From assembly GCA_049890215.1 (NCBI GenBank), contig JBMHBX010000001.1, positions 56,855 to 120,854 on the forward strand: a stretch of 64,000 bases of DNA, read 5' to 3'. Every line of letters starts with the position of its first letter. The first letter of the stretch is position 1. Shown piece after piece: positions 26,566 through 35,692 of this stretch. Origin of the DNA: UBA685 sp049890215. Lineage in GTDB: Bacteria; Pseudomonadota; Alphaproteobacteria; Puniceispirillales; Puniceispirillaceae. The notes under the pieces were generated by a model, which was not told the DNA's origin, did not search any database, and saw only the letters and a list, made by a program, of their open reading frames with translations. A program made the position numbers and the translations under genes.

Positions 26566-27183
26566 ATGTGTGACAGGATGGCGCCTATGATCAGACGAAT
26601 ACAGCCATTTGCCCAAAAGCTGCTAGATAAATATTTTATGGCAACCCAAACAACGGGCAATGTCGGCGATGCTGACTTTCATGTTGATATGATAGTGCAT
26701 CTTGCCAGTGTCCTGCGGCCAAAAACCTATGTAGAGCTTGGCACGAACAGGTGCGAGACTTTTAACCGTGTTTCGCAATTTGCCGGCACAGCCTATGGCG
26801 CTGATATCTGGGCTGAGTCACAAAGCTATATGAAAAATAAATCTTGTTTTTTCCATGGCAGCACATCTGATTTTTCGGATCATCTGCGCGCCAAAGATGT
26901 GAAAATTGATTTACTGTTTATTGACGCAGACCACAGCGCCAAATCGGTCAAAGAGGATTTTGAGAATTTCTTTGATATGATGACTGATGATGGCGTGATT
27001 TTAATGCATGATGGCTATCCGAAAGATGCCTCTCAATTATCACCTGATATTTGTGGTGATGGTTACAAGGCAATCAAAGAGCTATCAAAAGAGCGTGACT
27101 ATTTTGAACTTGTCACCATCCCCTTCCCGCCTGGTTTGTCGATTTGCCGTGTGCGGCAAAAACAAGTTCCATGGGAAGGCTAA
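26566..27183 (+). CDS. class I SAM-dependent methyltransferase (Methyltransf_24-like)
   Basis: About 205 residues. VLRPKTYVELGTNRCETFNRV is the SAM-binding motif I, and DLLFIDADHSAKSVKEDFENF is the motif found in methyltransferases of polysaccharide and cephalosporin-hydroxylase-like groups. HDGYP follows. The first gene of the glycan locus, it may methylate a sugar or glycan end group. ATG 26566 and ATG 26578 are both possible starts. Confidence 0.8.
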   Translation: MCDRMAPMIRRIQPFAQKLLDKYFMATQTTGNVGDADFHVDMIVHLASVLRPKTYVELGTNRCETFNRVSQFAGTAYGADIWAESQSYMKNKSCFFHGSTSDFSDHLRAKDVKIDLLFIDADHSAKSVKEDFENFFDMMTDDGVILMHDGYPKDASQLSPDICGDGYKAIKELSKERDYFELVTIPFPPGLSICRVRQKQVPWEG

Positions 27184-27210
27184 ACAGCTTATCAGGCTTT
27201 TGCATAACTT

Positions 27211-27240
27211 AAAAAAGGGGCGATACAGCCCCTTATCTTT
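27211..27240 (-). terminator. terminator between the methyltransferase and oxygenase genes
   Basis: AAGGGGC (27215-27221) and GCCCCTT (27228-27234) around a 6-base loop. On the minus strand it is followed by six T, and it begins at the oxygenase stop codon. On the plus strand the T tract is interrupted (ATCTTTTA), so it may act both ways with less force. Confidence 0.7.
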
Positions 27241-28102
27241 TAATGCCTCTCATCTTGTCCAAAAAGGTAAAGCCAAAACAGCCAAGATGCACACCAACCT
27301 TTTGCAAAGATGTTAATCGTGACACCACTTCATTCTTCTGCCGCAGATAAAACAGGTAATTGCGCAAATAGCCGATAAAGCTTTTTTTGAACAATGCCTT
27401 CATCAATGTGCGGTTACCATCTTTGGGAAGCGGCAGGAAGGTGGTGAGATATTTCACATAGACAAAGGGCTCACCTGTTGTTGCCTCAAATTGTTTTGAA
27501 AAACGCGGCAAATCAGCTTTTTTGACATAAAAATCCATATAAAAACTATGACGCGTTACCTCTGGCGGACAATTTATGCGGCTGACACCGTGAAAAGATT
27601 CTGAATCATGGGTAAAGACAACGATCTTATTGGGATCAGGCAGGCTTCTGCCAATCTCTTTGGTGCCGTTTTTATCAAAAAATAATGTGGCCCCCTCCCA
27701 TTCATCCTGCCATTGCGGCGAGGCATAGAAGATACAATTGGCCATATGAATATAATCTTCATTTTCGATATAGGAATGGTCAACATGCGAGCCTAAAAAC
27801 CCGCCTGATTTCATTGTATGATAAGGGGCATAGCCGCCAAAGCCGGGCATTTCTATCAAAGAATAAATCTCACCATCCCAGCCTGTCATCTCTGCCACAA
27901 TATCTTTGACGCGCTGCGAGCCAAATAGCGCAATCGTATCTGTAACCGCTTTGGGCATAGAATCTAAACGATAGACAATTTTCTTTTTCTCTACCTCAGT
28001 CAGCGCCACATTATCGCGCAAATCCTGATCAAGAACTGACAGCTCTTTATTCAAATTTTGGAACTGCTTTGGTTCCAAAAAATCATGTTTTTCAACCCAC
28101 AT
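27233..28102 (-). CDS. 2-oxoglutarate/Fe(II)-dependent oxygenase (prolyl-hydroxylase-like)
   Basis: A 289-residue protein with a complete double-stranded beta-helix facial triad: His106 and Asp108 in GSHVDHSYIE, His171 in ESFHGVSRI, and the 2-oxoglutarate Arg184 in TRHSFYMDF. WEGATLFFD lies between, as in prolyl 4-hydroxylase-like proteins. The last 90 residues are basic and aromatic. It is the only minus-strand gene of the glycan locus and is divergent from the giant glycosyltransferase. The substrate could be a sugar, lipid or protein side chain. Confidence 0.85.
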   Translation of the reverse strand: MWVEKHDFLEPKQFQNLNKELSVLDQDLRDNVALTEVEKKKIVYRLDSMPKAVTDTIALFGSQRVKDIVAEMTGWDGEIYSLIEMPGFGGYAPYHTMKSGGFLGSHVDHSYIENEDYIHMANCIFYASPQWQDEWEGATLFFDKNGTKEIGRSLPDPNKIVVFTHDSESFHGVSRINCPPEVTRHSFYMDFYVKKADLPRFSKQFEATTGEPFVYVKYLTTFLPLPKDGNRTLMKALFKKSFIGYLRNYLFYLRQKNEVVSRLTSLQKVGVHLGCFGFTFLDKMRGIKR

Positions 28103-28280
28103 TATGACAAGCCTTTACAATCTGAGCGTCACTTTCTTTTTGGCTATCCACAAATAACCACTTTCATCATCATAGTTGTTATCTATATCATTGTCTGCCC
28201 TGTTTGAACAAGACACGAGATGGCTATCAGGAGCTCAGCTTGTAAAAAGAACCTCTGGCTAAGGCTCATCTGTCAGGACG

Positions 28281-28310
28281 CCGGTGGTAAAGAGTTCCGG
28301 TGGTAAAGAG
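28281..28310. repeat. 14-bp direct repeat, period 16, in the divergent promoter region
   Basis: CCGGTGGTAAAGAG occurs at 28281-28294 and again at 28297-28310. It lies in the 315-base gap 28103-28417 between the oxygenase and the 905-residue glycosyltransferase, which otherwise shows only AT-rich sequence without a clear promoter. It may be a binding site for a regulator or a chance duplication. Confidence 0.6.
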
Positions 28311-28417
28311 GTATTGTGGAACAAGGCAAAGACGTGGTAATTCAAAGAAGATAATGTTTTTATAAAAAAAACAGCCACCTTTGCGCATTGACCGGACCAA
28401 GCAGGCTTGTTCATTTC

Positions 28418-31105
28418 ATGAAAATTCTATGTCTTATTCAAATTTATAACGAAATGGAAACAGGCCATTTGCCTGGTTTTTTTGAACAGCATAACGGGCT
28501 ATTTGACGACATTATTGTGTTTGATGATGCCAGCACTGACGGGTCTGCTGATTTTGCGCGCCGCTATACAGATCATGTCTTGCAAAAATCAGCAAATGAT
28601 TTTGGTGATGAGAAAAACCACAAGCGCAAAATGCTTGATTATGCTGATCAATTTAATCCTGATTTTATCATGTTTCTGGACGCTGATGAGATTTTTACAA
28701 CAGACAGGCAGACTCTGGAATCTGTTTGTACCCAGATGGCAAAAGATGGGGTAGATGGCTACAAAACCAAATTCTACAATTTATGGCGTAGCTATAATTA
28801 TGTCCGCACAGATAGTCTGTTTGACAAATTACGACCGATCAAATTATTCAAATACATCCCAACAGACACGCCCTATGCCAGTCTTGATAAAGGCCTTCAC
28901 CAGCATCTTGAGCCTGATTATGTCAAAAACACGATTGTGCACCCTGATCTGATCATTCTCCACAGGGGCTTTACGACAACCTATCATATCATCCGCAAAT
29001 TTTTGACCTATCGCGCTCATGGCCAGACAGGATTTGATCTGATGCGCCTGATAGATGAATCCAAAGTCACCTTTGCGCGTGTGGATGATGCACTTATTCC
29101 GGATGACTGGGACAAGCAAGACGCACCACCAACCCCCTTATCGCTCGAAGCCTATTTCAAAGAAGCCTATAAAATACGTGATGAGATTAAAAAGCCAAAA
29201 GTCTCTATTTTCTCTCTTATCTACAAAGATGTGAAATGGCTGCAATTTGTTTATGATCAAGTGCTAAAACATAGCGGCAATATTGATTATGAATTTTATT
29301 TTATTGCCAATGATGCAACCAAAGAGGTCACAGATTACCTCTATGAACATTACATTCCGCATTATATTTTTGTGCCAGATGAGGCAGTGCGCCATGAACA
29401 TTATATCAATAATGTCTACCGCGCTTATAATTTTGGGGTCTCACAGGCCAAATCTGATCTTGTTGTGATGATCAATTCAGATATGGCATTCTCGCCGGGC
29501 TGGCTTGATGCACTTCTTGATACATATCAATCAGGCAGGGTTGTCTCAAGCCGCCTGATTGAACAGGGCAAACTCGCCACAGGCACCTATGGGATTGAAA
29601 AAGATTTTGGCAATGATACTGCTGATTATGACGAAGCTGGATTCTTAGCCTATGCGGCGCAAAATAAGGTCGCAGAAATCAAGCCTGGCGGCCTTTATAT
29701 GCCTATTTTGGTCAATAAATATGATTTCGAAAAAATTGGCGGCTATCCCGAAGGCAACCTTAAAAAAGACAGTGATGTTTTTGCCCCTCAGATAGCGCAG
29801 CCAGGCGAAGATGTTATGTCTGGCGATGTTGCCTTTATTGAAAAGCTAAAATCAATTGACGTTGCGCATGTCACGGCGTTTCATTCTCTTATCTATCATT
29901 TTCAGGAAGGTGAGAAACGATCTGAGGCAAGCGAGATAAACGCTGAATTTGCACAAGACGAAATTTGCATCGCCAATAATACGATTATCGGCATTAATGG
30001 CGAAAAAGTATTATGGAATTATCTTCTTGAAATGCCAAATACGCATGCCATGGATTATGATATTGTTGGCGGCAAAAAAAATATCAGCTTTGATGCTTAT
30101 CGCAAATCGAAATCACTCAAAGCGTCTGTCTCTTTGCAAAATGCCAGCTTTATGGATTTGGTGAATACTGATTTACGCACCATCACCTTGCTTCAGGATA
30201 ATCTGAGGCGCATGGGGCTTGAAAATGCCTTGCAGGAACAGGTGCTAAGAGACTGCGATCATCGTGTAACAAACTCTGTTATTACCGCTGCCTCCTATCC
30301 TGAATTTGATTTTGATATTATTCCGCTTGGTGTGGATGATACCTTATTCTCACCGCAGGACACATCAGCATGCCGCGCCAAATGGCAGATTGACACCTCA
30401 GCCAAAGTGGGCATTTTTGTCGGGGCCCTCAATGAGGTCAAAGGCTGGCCTGACGTGCTGAAAACCATTGATCATTATCAGGATATTCACTGGCTTGTTG
30501 TGACAAAATATGATGATGAAATTGACAGACAAAACGTCACCTTATTCCGCAATTTAGATCAAAAGAGCCTTGCTGAATTATTAAATTGCGCAGATTTCTT
30601 TTTGCTTGGCTCACCAGTGGAAACACAATGCCTTGCCGCGATTGAAGCTGCGCTGTGTGATGTTCCGCTTGTGATGCGGCCAACAGGCATGTTCTATACC
30701 ATTGCCGAAGAAGACAGGGCCAAAATTGGCTATTTCGGGGATGATTTTACCTCTGGTGTGGCCCATGTTCTGGAACATGATTTTACGCCGCGTGATACGA
30801 TGAAAGGCTATGACATTACGATTGAGGCTTGCAAAGAGCGCTGGTGGCACTGTTTTGCAGCGCAAAAACTGGCCTATCACAAATCACGCTACCTGACTGA
30901 TCAAAGCGATATCACCACCATCTCACGTGCCAGAAAATGGCGCTTTCATATGGAATTTATTTTACGGCGCAAAATCATCAAACCGCTTTTGGGCCGTGAT
31001 AGCCTTCCCAGCATTGGCGAGATATCTGTCTTTTTGAAACAACATAGCCCTGCCATTATTTTCACCAGCATTCGCACAATCTGGCGATTGATAAGGCGCC
31101 GTTAA
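28418..31105 (+). CDS. three-domain glycosyltransferase (GT2-like + GT2 + GT4-like)
   Basis: About 895 residues from ATG 28418 (an ATG at 28388 is less likely). Three units are visible. Residues 1-240: a GT2-like domain with IVFDDASTDGSADFARRY and the metal-binding FLDADEIF. About 265-540: a second GT-A domain starting KVSIFSLIYKDVKW with MINSDMAFSPGWLDALL. About 610-830: a GT-B C-terminal half (IIPLGVDDTLFSPQ, VGIFVGALNEVKGWPDVLK, and ETQCLAAIEAALCDVPLV with the sugar-nucleotide Glu). The GT4 unit seems to lack a full N-terminal half. A single protein probably adds two or more sugars. The flippase gene follows one base later. Confidence 0.85.
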   Translation: MKILCLIQIYNEMETGHLPGFFEQHNGLFDDIIVFDDASTDGSADFARRYTDHVLQKSANDFGDEKNHKRKMLDYADQFNPDFIMFLDADEIFTTDRQTLESVCTQMAKDGVDGYKTKFYNLWRSYNYVRTDSLFDKLRPIKLFKYIPTDTPYASLDKGLHQHLEPDYVKNTIVHPDLIILHRGFTTTYHIIRKFLTYRAHGQTGFDLMRLIDESKVTFARVDDALIPDDWDKQDAPPTPLSLEAYFKEAYKIRDEIKKPKVSIFSLIYKDVKWLQFVYDQVLKHSGNIDYEFYFIANDATKEVTDYLYEHYIPHYIFVPDEAVRHEHYINNVYRAYNFGVSQAKSDLVVMINSDMAFSPGWLDALLDTYQSGRVVSSRLIEQGKLATGTYGIEKDFGNDTADYDEAGFLAYAAQNKVAEIKPGGLYMPILVNKYDFEKIGGYPEGNLKKDSDVFAPQIAQPGEDVMSGDVAFIEKLKSIDVAHVTAFHSLIYHFQEGEKRSEASEINAEFAQDEICIANNTIIGINGEKVLWNYLLEMPNTHAMDYDIVGGKKNISFDAYRKSKSLKASVSLQNASFMDLVNTDLRTITLLQDNLRRMGLENALQEQVLRDCDHRVTNSVITAASYPEFDFDIIPLGVDDTLFSPQDTSACRAKWQIDTSAKVGIFVGALNEVKGWPDVLKTIDHYQDIHWLVVTKYDDEIDRQNVTLFRNLDQKSLAELLNCADFFLLGSPVETQCLAAIEAALCDVPLVMRPTGMFYTIAEEDRAKIGYFGDDFTSGVAHVLEHDFTPRDTMKGYDITIEACKERWWHCFAAQKLAYHKSRYLTDQSDITTISRARKWRFHMEFILRRKIIKPLLGRDSLPSIGEISVFLKQHSPAIIFTSIRTIWRLIRRR

Positions 31106-31106
31106 T

Positions 31107-32798
31107 ATGTTGATACGGTTTTTTGGCAAAAAATCTCTGTTCTATGGCTTTTTAGCCGCGTTATTTGGCGCGGCTCTGGGCTTGATTGAGATTTTATTTG
31201 CCGGACTTGTTGTGCTTTTGCTCAAAATTATTGGCGTTAGCGAAGAGCCCGGCTTTATTGGTGATATTGAACCTTTTGCCTCTGCCTCACCTGTTTATGT
31301 ATTGCTATTGCTTATCATGATCGCTTGTGCGCGTGCCTTGTGCCAGATTGGCAAAGGTTATTTTGCGGTAGCCGCGAATGAAGGGTTTATCTCACGATTG
31401 CGGTTTATGGCGATTGACAATCTTTTATCTGACAACAATGAAAATGCGCTCAGAGGCTCAAAATTTTATTCGTTGATTTCTGATATTTTTTCAAAATCAG
31501 CTTTGGTTTTTTATGGCATTGTCCATTCGATACCTCTTATCTTACAAGCGCTTGTGATCTTTGGCTTTATGTATGTGATGTCTGCCTATTTATCGTTGGT
31601 TGGATTCATATTCATTATTTTTGTCGGTTTTGTTGTATTGCTGGTTCAGCGCAAAATATCCTCTATCGCAGCGCCTTTATCTCTTTACAGCGACAAGCTG
31701 TTTGCCAAGGTCAAAATCGTTCTTGATAATTTATTGCTTATCCGCATTTACCGTGTCAGTGAGCGTGAACGCGCTGAGGTTTCCACAGTCTTAAAGAACT
31801 ATCTGTGGGCGATTAAACATGCCTCTTTATGGTCTTTGATCTCAGAAAACATCCCGAATATATTAGGCGTTCTGGTGGTGGCCTATATTGTTCATCAACA
31901 ATTACAACACGCTTATCTGAATAATGCTGAATTTGTATCATTTTTATATTTGTTTTTGCGCTATTCACAAGTATTGGGACAAATCGCAAGCTTTTCCGGC
32001 AACAGCCTTGTGAATTTTCCCTATTTCAAAAGAAGCTTTGATTTCTTCGCCTCAGTCCAGTCGAGCGCCGGCGCCTCAGCAAGCTATTTTGAAGCGCCTA
32101 CCGCCGCTATCACAAACCATCAGGACAAAGCCCAACCTGCCATAGCAAAGCTGGATAAACCACCGTCACTTGCGATATCATCTGTTTATTTTGCTTTTGA
32201 GGATGAGACTATTATTGATAATGTCTCCCTTACCCTGAAAGCAGGTGAACAGCTTGTCATCACAGGGCCGAGCGGCTCAGGGAAAAGTACCTTTTTGAAC
32301 CTGTTATTGGGTGTCTTGACCCCCGCACAAGGCGCCGTGACCATCAATCATCAGTCTCCTCTGTCTTTTTTAGATGATTATGGTGCTGATATTGGATTTG
32401 TCGGGCCAAATGCCTTTTTAATAGAAGGCAGCGTGGCAGATAATTTGCGCTTTGGAAATCGCAATGACATCACCACCGATCAGATGATCACAATATTGCA
32501 ACAGCTTGGCATGGATGACTGGCTAAAGCGTTTTGATTATGATCTCACCCTTCCTTTGGGTGAGGGCGCAGCTGCCATGTCAACAGGACAAGGCCAGCGC
32601 CTGTCTATTGCGCGCGGCCTGCTAAGGCAGCCAAAATTACTGATATTAGACGAGATTACCGCCAATCTTGATAGCAAGACAGAACAAGATATTGTTGAAT
32701 TGGTTGGCGCCCTCAAAGGCAAGACCACCATCATCATTGTCACGCATAGTGCTATGATGGAAAAGCACGCAGATCATCAGCTAAAAATGGGGATGTAA
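31107..32798 (+). CDS. ABC-type glycan/lipid flippase (fused permease and ATPase, PglK/MsbA-like)
   Basis: A 563-residue half transporter. About six helices fill residues 10-320, then an ATPase domain: Walker A GPSGSGKST, a signature in the unusual form MSTGQGQRLSIARGLL, Walker B LLILDEI, and switch VTHSAM. Exporters of this shape flip undecaprenyl-linked oligosaccharides (PglK) or lipid A (MsbA). Placement between glycosyltransferases argues for flipping the glycan made here. One- or two-base gaps to both neighbours indicate one operon. Confidence 0.88.
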   Translation: MLIRFFGKKSLFYGFLAALFGAALGLIEILFAGLVVLLLKIIGVSEEPGFIGDIEPFASASPVYVLLLLIMIACARALCQIGKGYFAVAANEGFISRLRFMAIDNLLSDNNENALRGSKFYSLISDIFSKSALVFYGIVHSIPLILQALVIFGFMYVMSAYLSLVGFIFIIFVGFVVLLVQRKISSIAAPLSLYSDKLFAKVKIVLDNLLLIRIYRVSERERAEVSTVLKNYLWAIKHASLWSLISENIPNILGVLVVAYIVHQQLQHAYLNNAEFVSFLYLFLRYSQVLGQIASFSGNSLVNFPYFKRSFDFFASVQSSAGASASYFEAPTAAITNHQDKAQPAIAKLDKPPSLAISSVYFAFEDETIIDNVSLTLKAGEQLVITGPSGSGKSTFLNLLLGVLTPAQGAVTINHQSPLSFLDDYGADIGFVGPNAFLIEGSVADNLRFGNRNDITTDQMITILQQLGMDDWLKRFDYDLTLPLGEGAAAMSTGQGQRLSIARGLLRQPKLLILDEITANLDSKTEQDIVELVGALKGKTTIIIVTHSAMMEKHADHQLKMGM

Positions 32799-32799
32799 G

Positions 32800-33696
32800 A
32801 TGGCAAAAGCACCCTGTTTTACGATTATCACCCCTGTTTATAATCAGGGCGATTATATCGCTGAGACGATTGAAAGCGTTCTGGCGCAAACCTTCACAGA
32901 TTATGAATATATTGTCATCAATGACGGCTCAACTGATAACACACAACAGGTGCTTGACTCTTATCAGGATAAAATCACCATCATCACTCAGGAAAATATG
33001 GGCCAGTCTGCAACCTTAAATAAAGGATGGCAGATGGCAAAGGGGCGCTATCTTGGCTATTTATCGGCAGATGATATTATCTACCCGCATTGTCTGTCTG
33101 AAATAGCGGCGCATATCAGTGACACACCGAAAATTCTGTATCCTGACTATGATCTTATCAGCGCGGATACCTCTTTCATACGCCAGATAAAAACAGCGCC
33201 TACCACCACAAAAAAACTCATTGAAGAGTTGGAATGCACCCCCGGCCTTGCGGCGTTTTTCCCGGCAAGCTTATTCAAACAAACAGGCGGATGGCGCACT
33301 GATCTTGTCTATATCCCTGATTATGAATTTTGGCTTCGCCTGTTTCGCGCAGGGGCGCATTTTACCAGAGTGCCACAATCACTTGGTGGTTTTCGCATAC
33401 ATGCCGGCTCAGGCTCAGTGCGCGCCATCAGCTATGAACGTTCAGAAGAAATCATTGCTTTGGCACAGGAATATGGCCAATTGGCAGAGACCCGTCATGG
33501 CTATCGCATTGCAAGGCAAAATGCCTATCTGATCGCTGCCAGAAGTCATTTTCAATCTGCCCGCTACCTTACGGGACTGGCAAGATGGTTTGAAGCATGT
33601 CGCATCGGGCCGTTACGCAATATTTTGCGCCCGTCAAAATTGCGGTTTATTCTGGCAGGCTTATTGCGCCGTTTTGTGATAGGCTTAAAGGAGTGA
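32800..33696 (+). CDS. family 2 glycosyltransferase
   Basis: A 298-residue GT-A enzyme. ITPVYNQGDYIAETIESVLAQT and IVINDGSTDNTQQVL form the nucleotide-binding part, and YLSADDIIYP holds the DxD-type metal site. Typical of enzymes adding single sugars to lipid-linked glycans. The stop overlaps the next glycosyltransferase start. Confidence 0.9.
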   Translation: MAKAPCFTIITPVYNQGDYIAETIESVLAQTFTDYEYIVINDGSTDNTQQVLDSYQDKITIITQENMGQSATLNKGWQMAKGRYLGYLSADDIIYPHCLSEIAAHISDTPKILYPDYDLISADTSFIRQIKTAPTTTKKLIEELECTPGLAAFFPASLFKQTGGWRTDLVYIPDYEFWLRLFRAGAHFTRVPQSLGGFRIHAGSGSVRAISYERSEEIIALAQEYGQLAETRHGYRIARQNAYLIAARSHFQSARYLTGLARWFEACRIGPLRNILRPSKLRFILAGLLRRFVIGLKE

Positions 33697-34751
33697 TGAT
33701 GACGCACGTTCGCAAACCAATCATTTTTGCCCATGGGCTTCATAGCGGCGGCGGCGCCTCTGTTATCTTATCGCTGATTAAAACAAAAAGGGCGCAAGAC
33801 TGCCTCTTCATATTAGATGACAGGCTTCGCAACCGCCTTCCTGAAAATACCGGCCTCACAGCGCACTTTTTCCCTGCCGGTCTGATGGGGCGCCTTCGGG
33901 CAGAAACATGGCTGAAAGCCCATAGTGACAAAGACACAAAAATTTTATCTCTGAACAGCCTGCCTTTTTTGCGCCACCAAACAGGCAAGGTGACCTATTT
34001 TTTCCATAATGTAAATTTGCTCACATCACAAAGGGGCATAGCCCCTGCTCTGTCTGTCTCCTCATGGGCAAAGCGTGTCTTATTCACCTGTCTTATCGGG
34101 CGCCTTCACCATGTGATTGTGCAAACACCAACTGTCAAAGAACAAATGCTTCAGCGCTTTGACAGATTAAATCAGGCTGATATCCGCGTTCACGGATTTG
34201 TGCCACCTGATATCGCCTCACCGCAGCCTGAGCCTGCGCCCCCCAAAGCCAGGAGCCTTCATCTTTTATATGTCGCAGATGACCAGCCTCATAAAAACCA
34301 TGCCACATTACTAGAGGCGGTGCAGATGTTATGTATCGCTGATACGAAACTGACATTGACCTTGACCCTCACCCTTGATGAAGGGGCGCCTGTTGTGAAG
34401 CGATGGCAGCAACAGACAGGCAGGGCTAATAATCTGCGCATTATCACTTGCGGCTATCTTGACCGTCCTGCCTTACAAAAGGCCTATCAGACAGCAGATG
34501 CCCTTATTTTTGCCTCTCATCATGAATCTTTTGGCCTGCCGTTAATAGAAGCAGCGCATTACAAATTGCCCATCATCGCAGCCGAACGTGATTTTGTGCG
34601 TGATGTCTGCACGCCGCATGAGGCATTTGACCCGGCCTCAGCACGCTCTGTTGCCTCGGCCATTGCCCGCTTTGCCAATCGTGATACGGGGGCCTTGCGT
34701 GCCTGTTGGACAGATGCCGACAACTTTCTTGAGACCTTTTTTGACCAATAG
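33696..34751 (+). CDS. family 4 glycosyltransferase
   Basis: About 351 residues, GT-B fold. The N-terminal HGLHSGGGASVILSLI glycine loop and the C-terminal LLYVADDQPHKNHATLLEAV plus FASHHESFGLPLIEAAHYKLPII (E-x7-E nucleotide-sugar site) are clear. Start is the ATG at 33696 or 33699, overlapping the previous stop with ribosome binding site AAAGGAG. A longer reading from 33597 lies within the GT2 gene and is rejected. Confidence 0.9.
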   Translation: MMTHVRKPIIFAHGLHSGGGASVILSLIKTKRAQDCLFILDDRLRNRLPENTGLTAHFFPAGLMGRLRAETWLKAHSDKDTKILSLNSLPFLRHQTGKVTYFFHNVNLLTSQRGIAPALSVSSWAKRVLFTCLIGRLHHVIVQTPTVKEQMLQRFDRLNQADIRVHGFVPPDIASPQPEPAPPKARSLHLLYVADDQPHKNHATLLEAVQMLCIADTKLTLTLTLTLDEGAPVVKRWQQQTGRANNLRIITCGYLDRPALQKAYQTADALIFASHHESFGLPLIEAAHYKLPIIAAERDFVRDVCTPHEAFDPASARSVASAIARFANRDTGALRACWTDADNFLETFFDQ

Positions 34752-34897
34752 GGCACAAAATAAAAAAACCCGTAAAAATCTTGGATCTGCTCTTATACAT
34801 TAGCGCAAAATCAATTGATTTGCATAAGCGATAGATTTAGACATAATGAAATAGCTGTGAGATTTAGCTTATCACTTCAAAAAATAGAGATGTCACC

Positions 34898-35689
34898 ATG
34901 AATTTTGACTATCAAGCATTTCAGGCACAAATCAGAGATGATAACGCTGATTATCTGGACAGATTTCCCTATCCTTATGCGTATTTTGACAATCTGTTTG
35001 ACGAGGCACTTCTTGATAAAGTCAACAGGGAAGTCGAAGAGGCCAATTATGCCGAAGATGTGCGCGCCATTGATGGCGAAGAGGTCAAAACCAGATCTGA
35101 TTTTGAAGATAATGAAGCTTTGCCACCTGCAACACGCACAGTGTTTGAGATCATAAATGGCGGCCGTTTTTTGAATATGGTCACAGAGCTTACCCAAATC
35201 AAAGGCCTCATCTCTGATCCCTATTTTGATGGGGGCGGGGTCAATGTCATTAAAAATCAGGGCACGCTTGCGGTTCATATTGATGGCACCACCCAACACC
35301 GTATGCAGATTTGTCGGCGGATTAATGCCATTTTATTTTTGAATGATGACTGGGATCCGCAATGGAATGGGTATCATGAACAATGGGATTACACAGATAA
35401 AGACAAATCCCCTTTTGATGATACGCAGGGCTGGCGTTGTGTGCGCAAAATCCTGCCAAAACGCAATCGCCTTTTGGTATTTACGACCAATGATCATAGC
35501 TGGCACGGACATGCAGGTGTTCTGGAAGTGCCAGAGACCATCATGCGCAAGTCTCTTATCACCTATTACTATACCTCATCACGTCCAAGCACTGATATCT
35601 TATATGAAGAGCCGCATCGTGCGTTATTCATTAATAACCGCATAACGCTGTCACCCGAAGCCTACGAGTCTACAGAAGTCATTTTATAG
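34898..35689 (+). CDS. second 2-oxoglutarate/Fe(II)-dependent oxygenase
   Basis: A 263-residue dioxygenase. Facial triad His127 and Asp129 in AVHIDGTTQHRMQ, His203 in NDHSWHGHAGV, and 2-oxoglutarate Arg217 in IMRKSLITYYY. It starts with FPYPYAYFDNLFDEALLDKV, the usual opening of prolyl-hydroxylase-like proteins. It differs clearly from the oxygenase at 27.2 kb. It lies three bases before capE in the same direction, so it is co-expressed with sugar-nucleotide synthesis. A sugar or protein hydroxylation role is inferred. Confidence 0.85.
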   Translation: MNFDYQAFQAQIRDDNADYLDRFPYPYAYFDNLFDEALLDKVNREVEEANYAEDVRAIDGEEVKTRSDFEDNEALPPATRTVFEIINGGRFLNMVTELTQIKGLISDPYFDGGGVNVIKNQGTLAVHIDGTTQHRMQICRRINAILFLNDDWDPQWNGYHEQWDYTDKDKSPFDDTQGWRCVRKILPKRNRLLVFTTNDHSWHGHAGVLEVPETIMRKSLITYYYTSSRPSTDILYEEPHRALFINNRITLSPEAYESTEVIL

Positions 35690-35692
35690 GTC

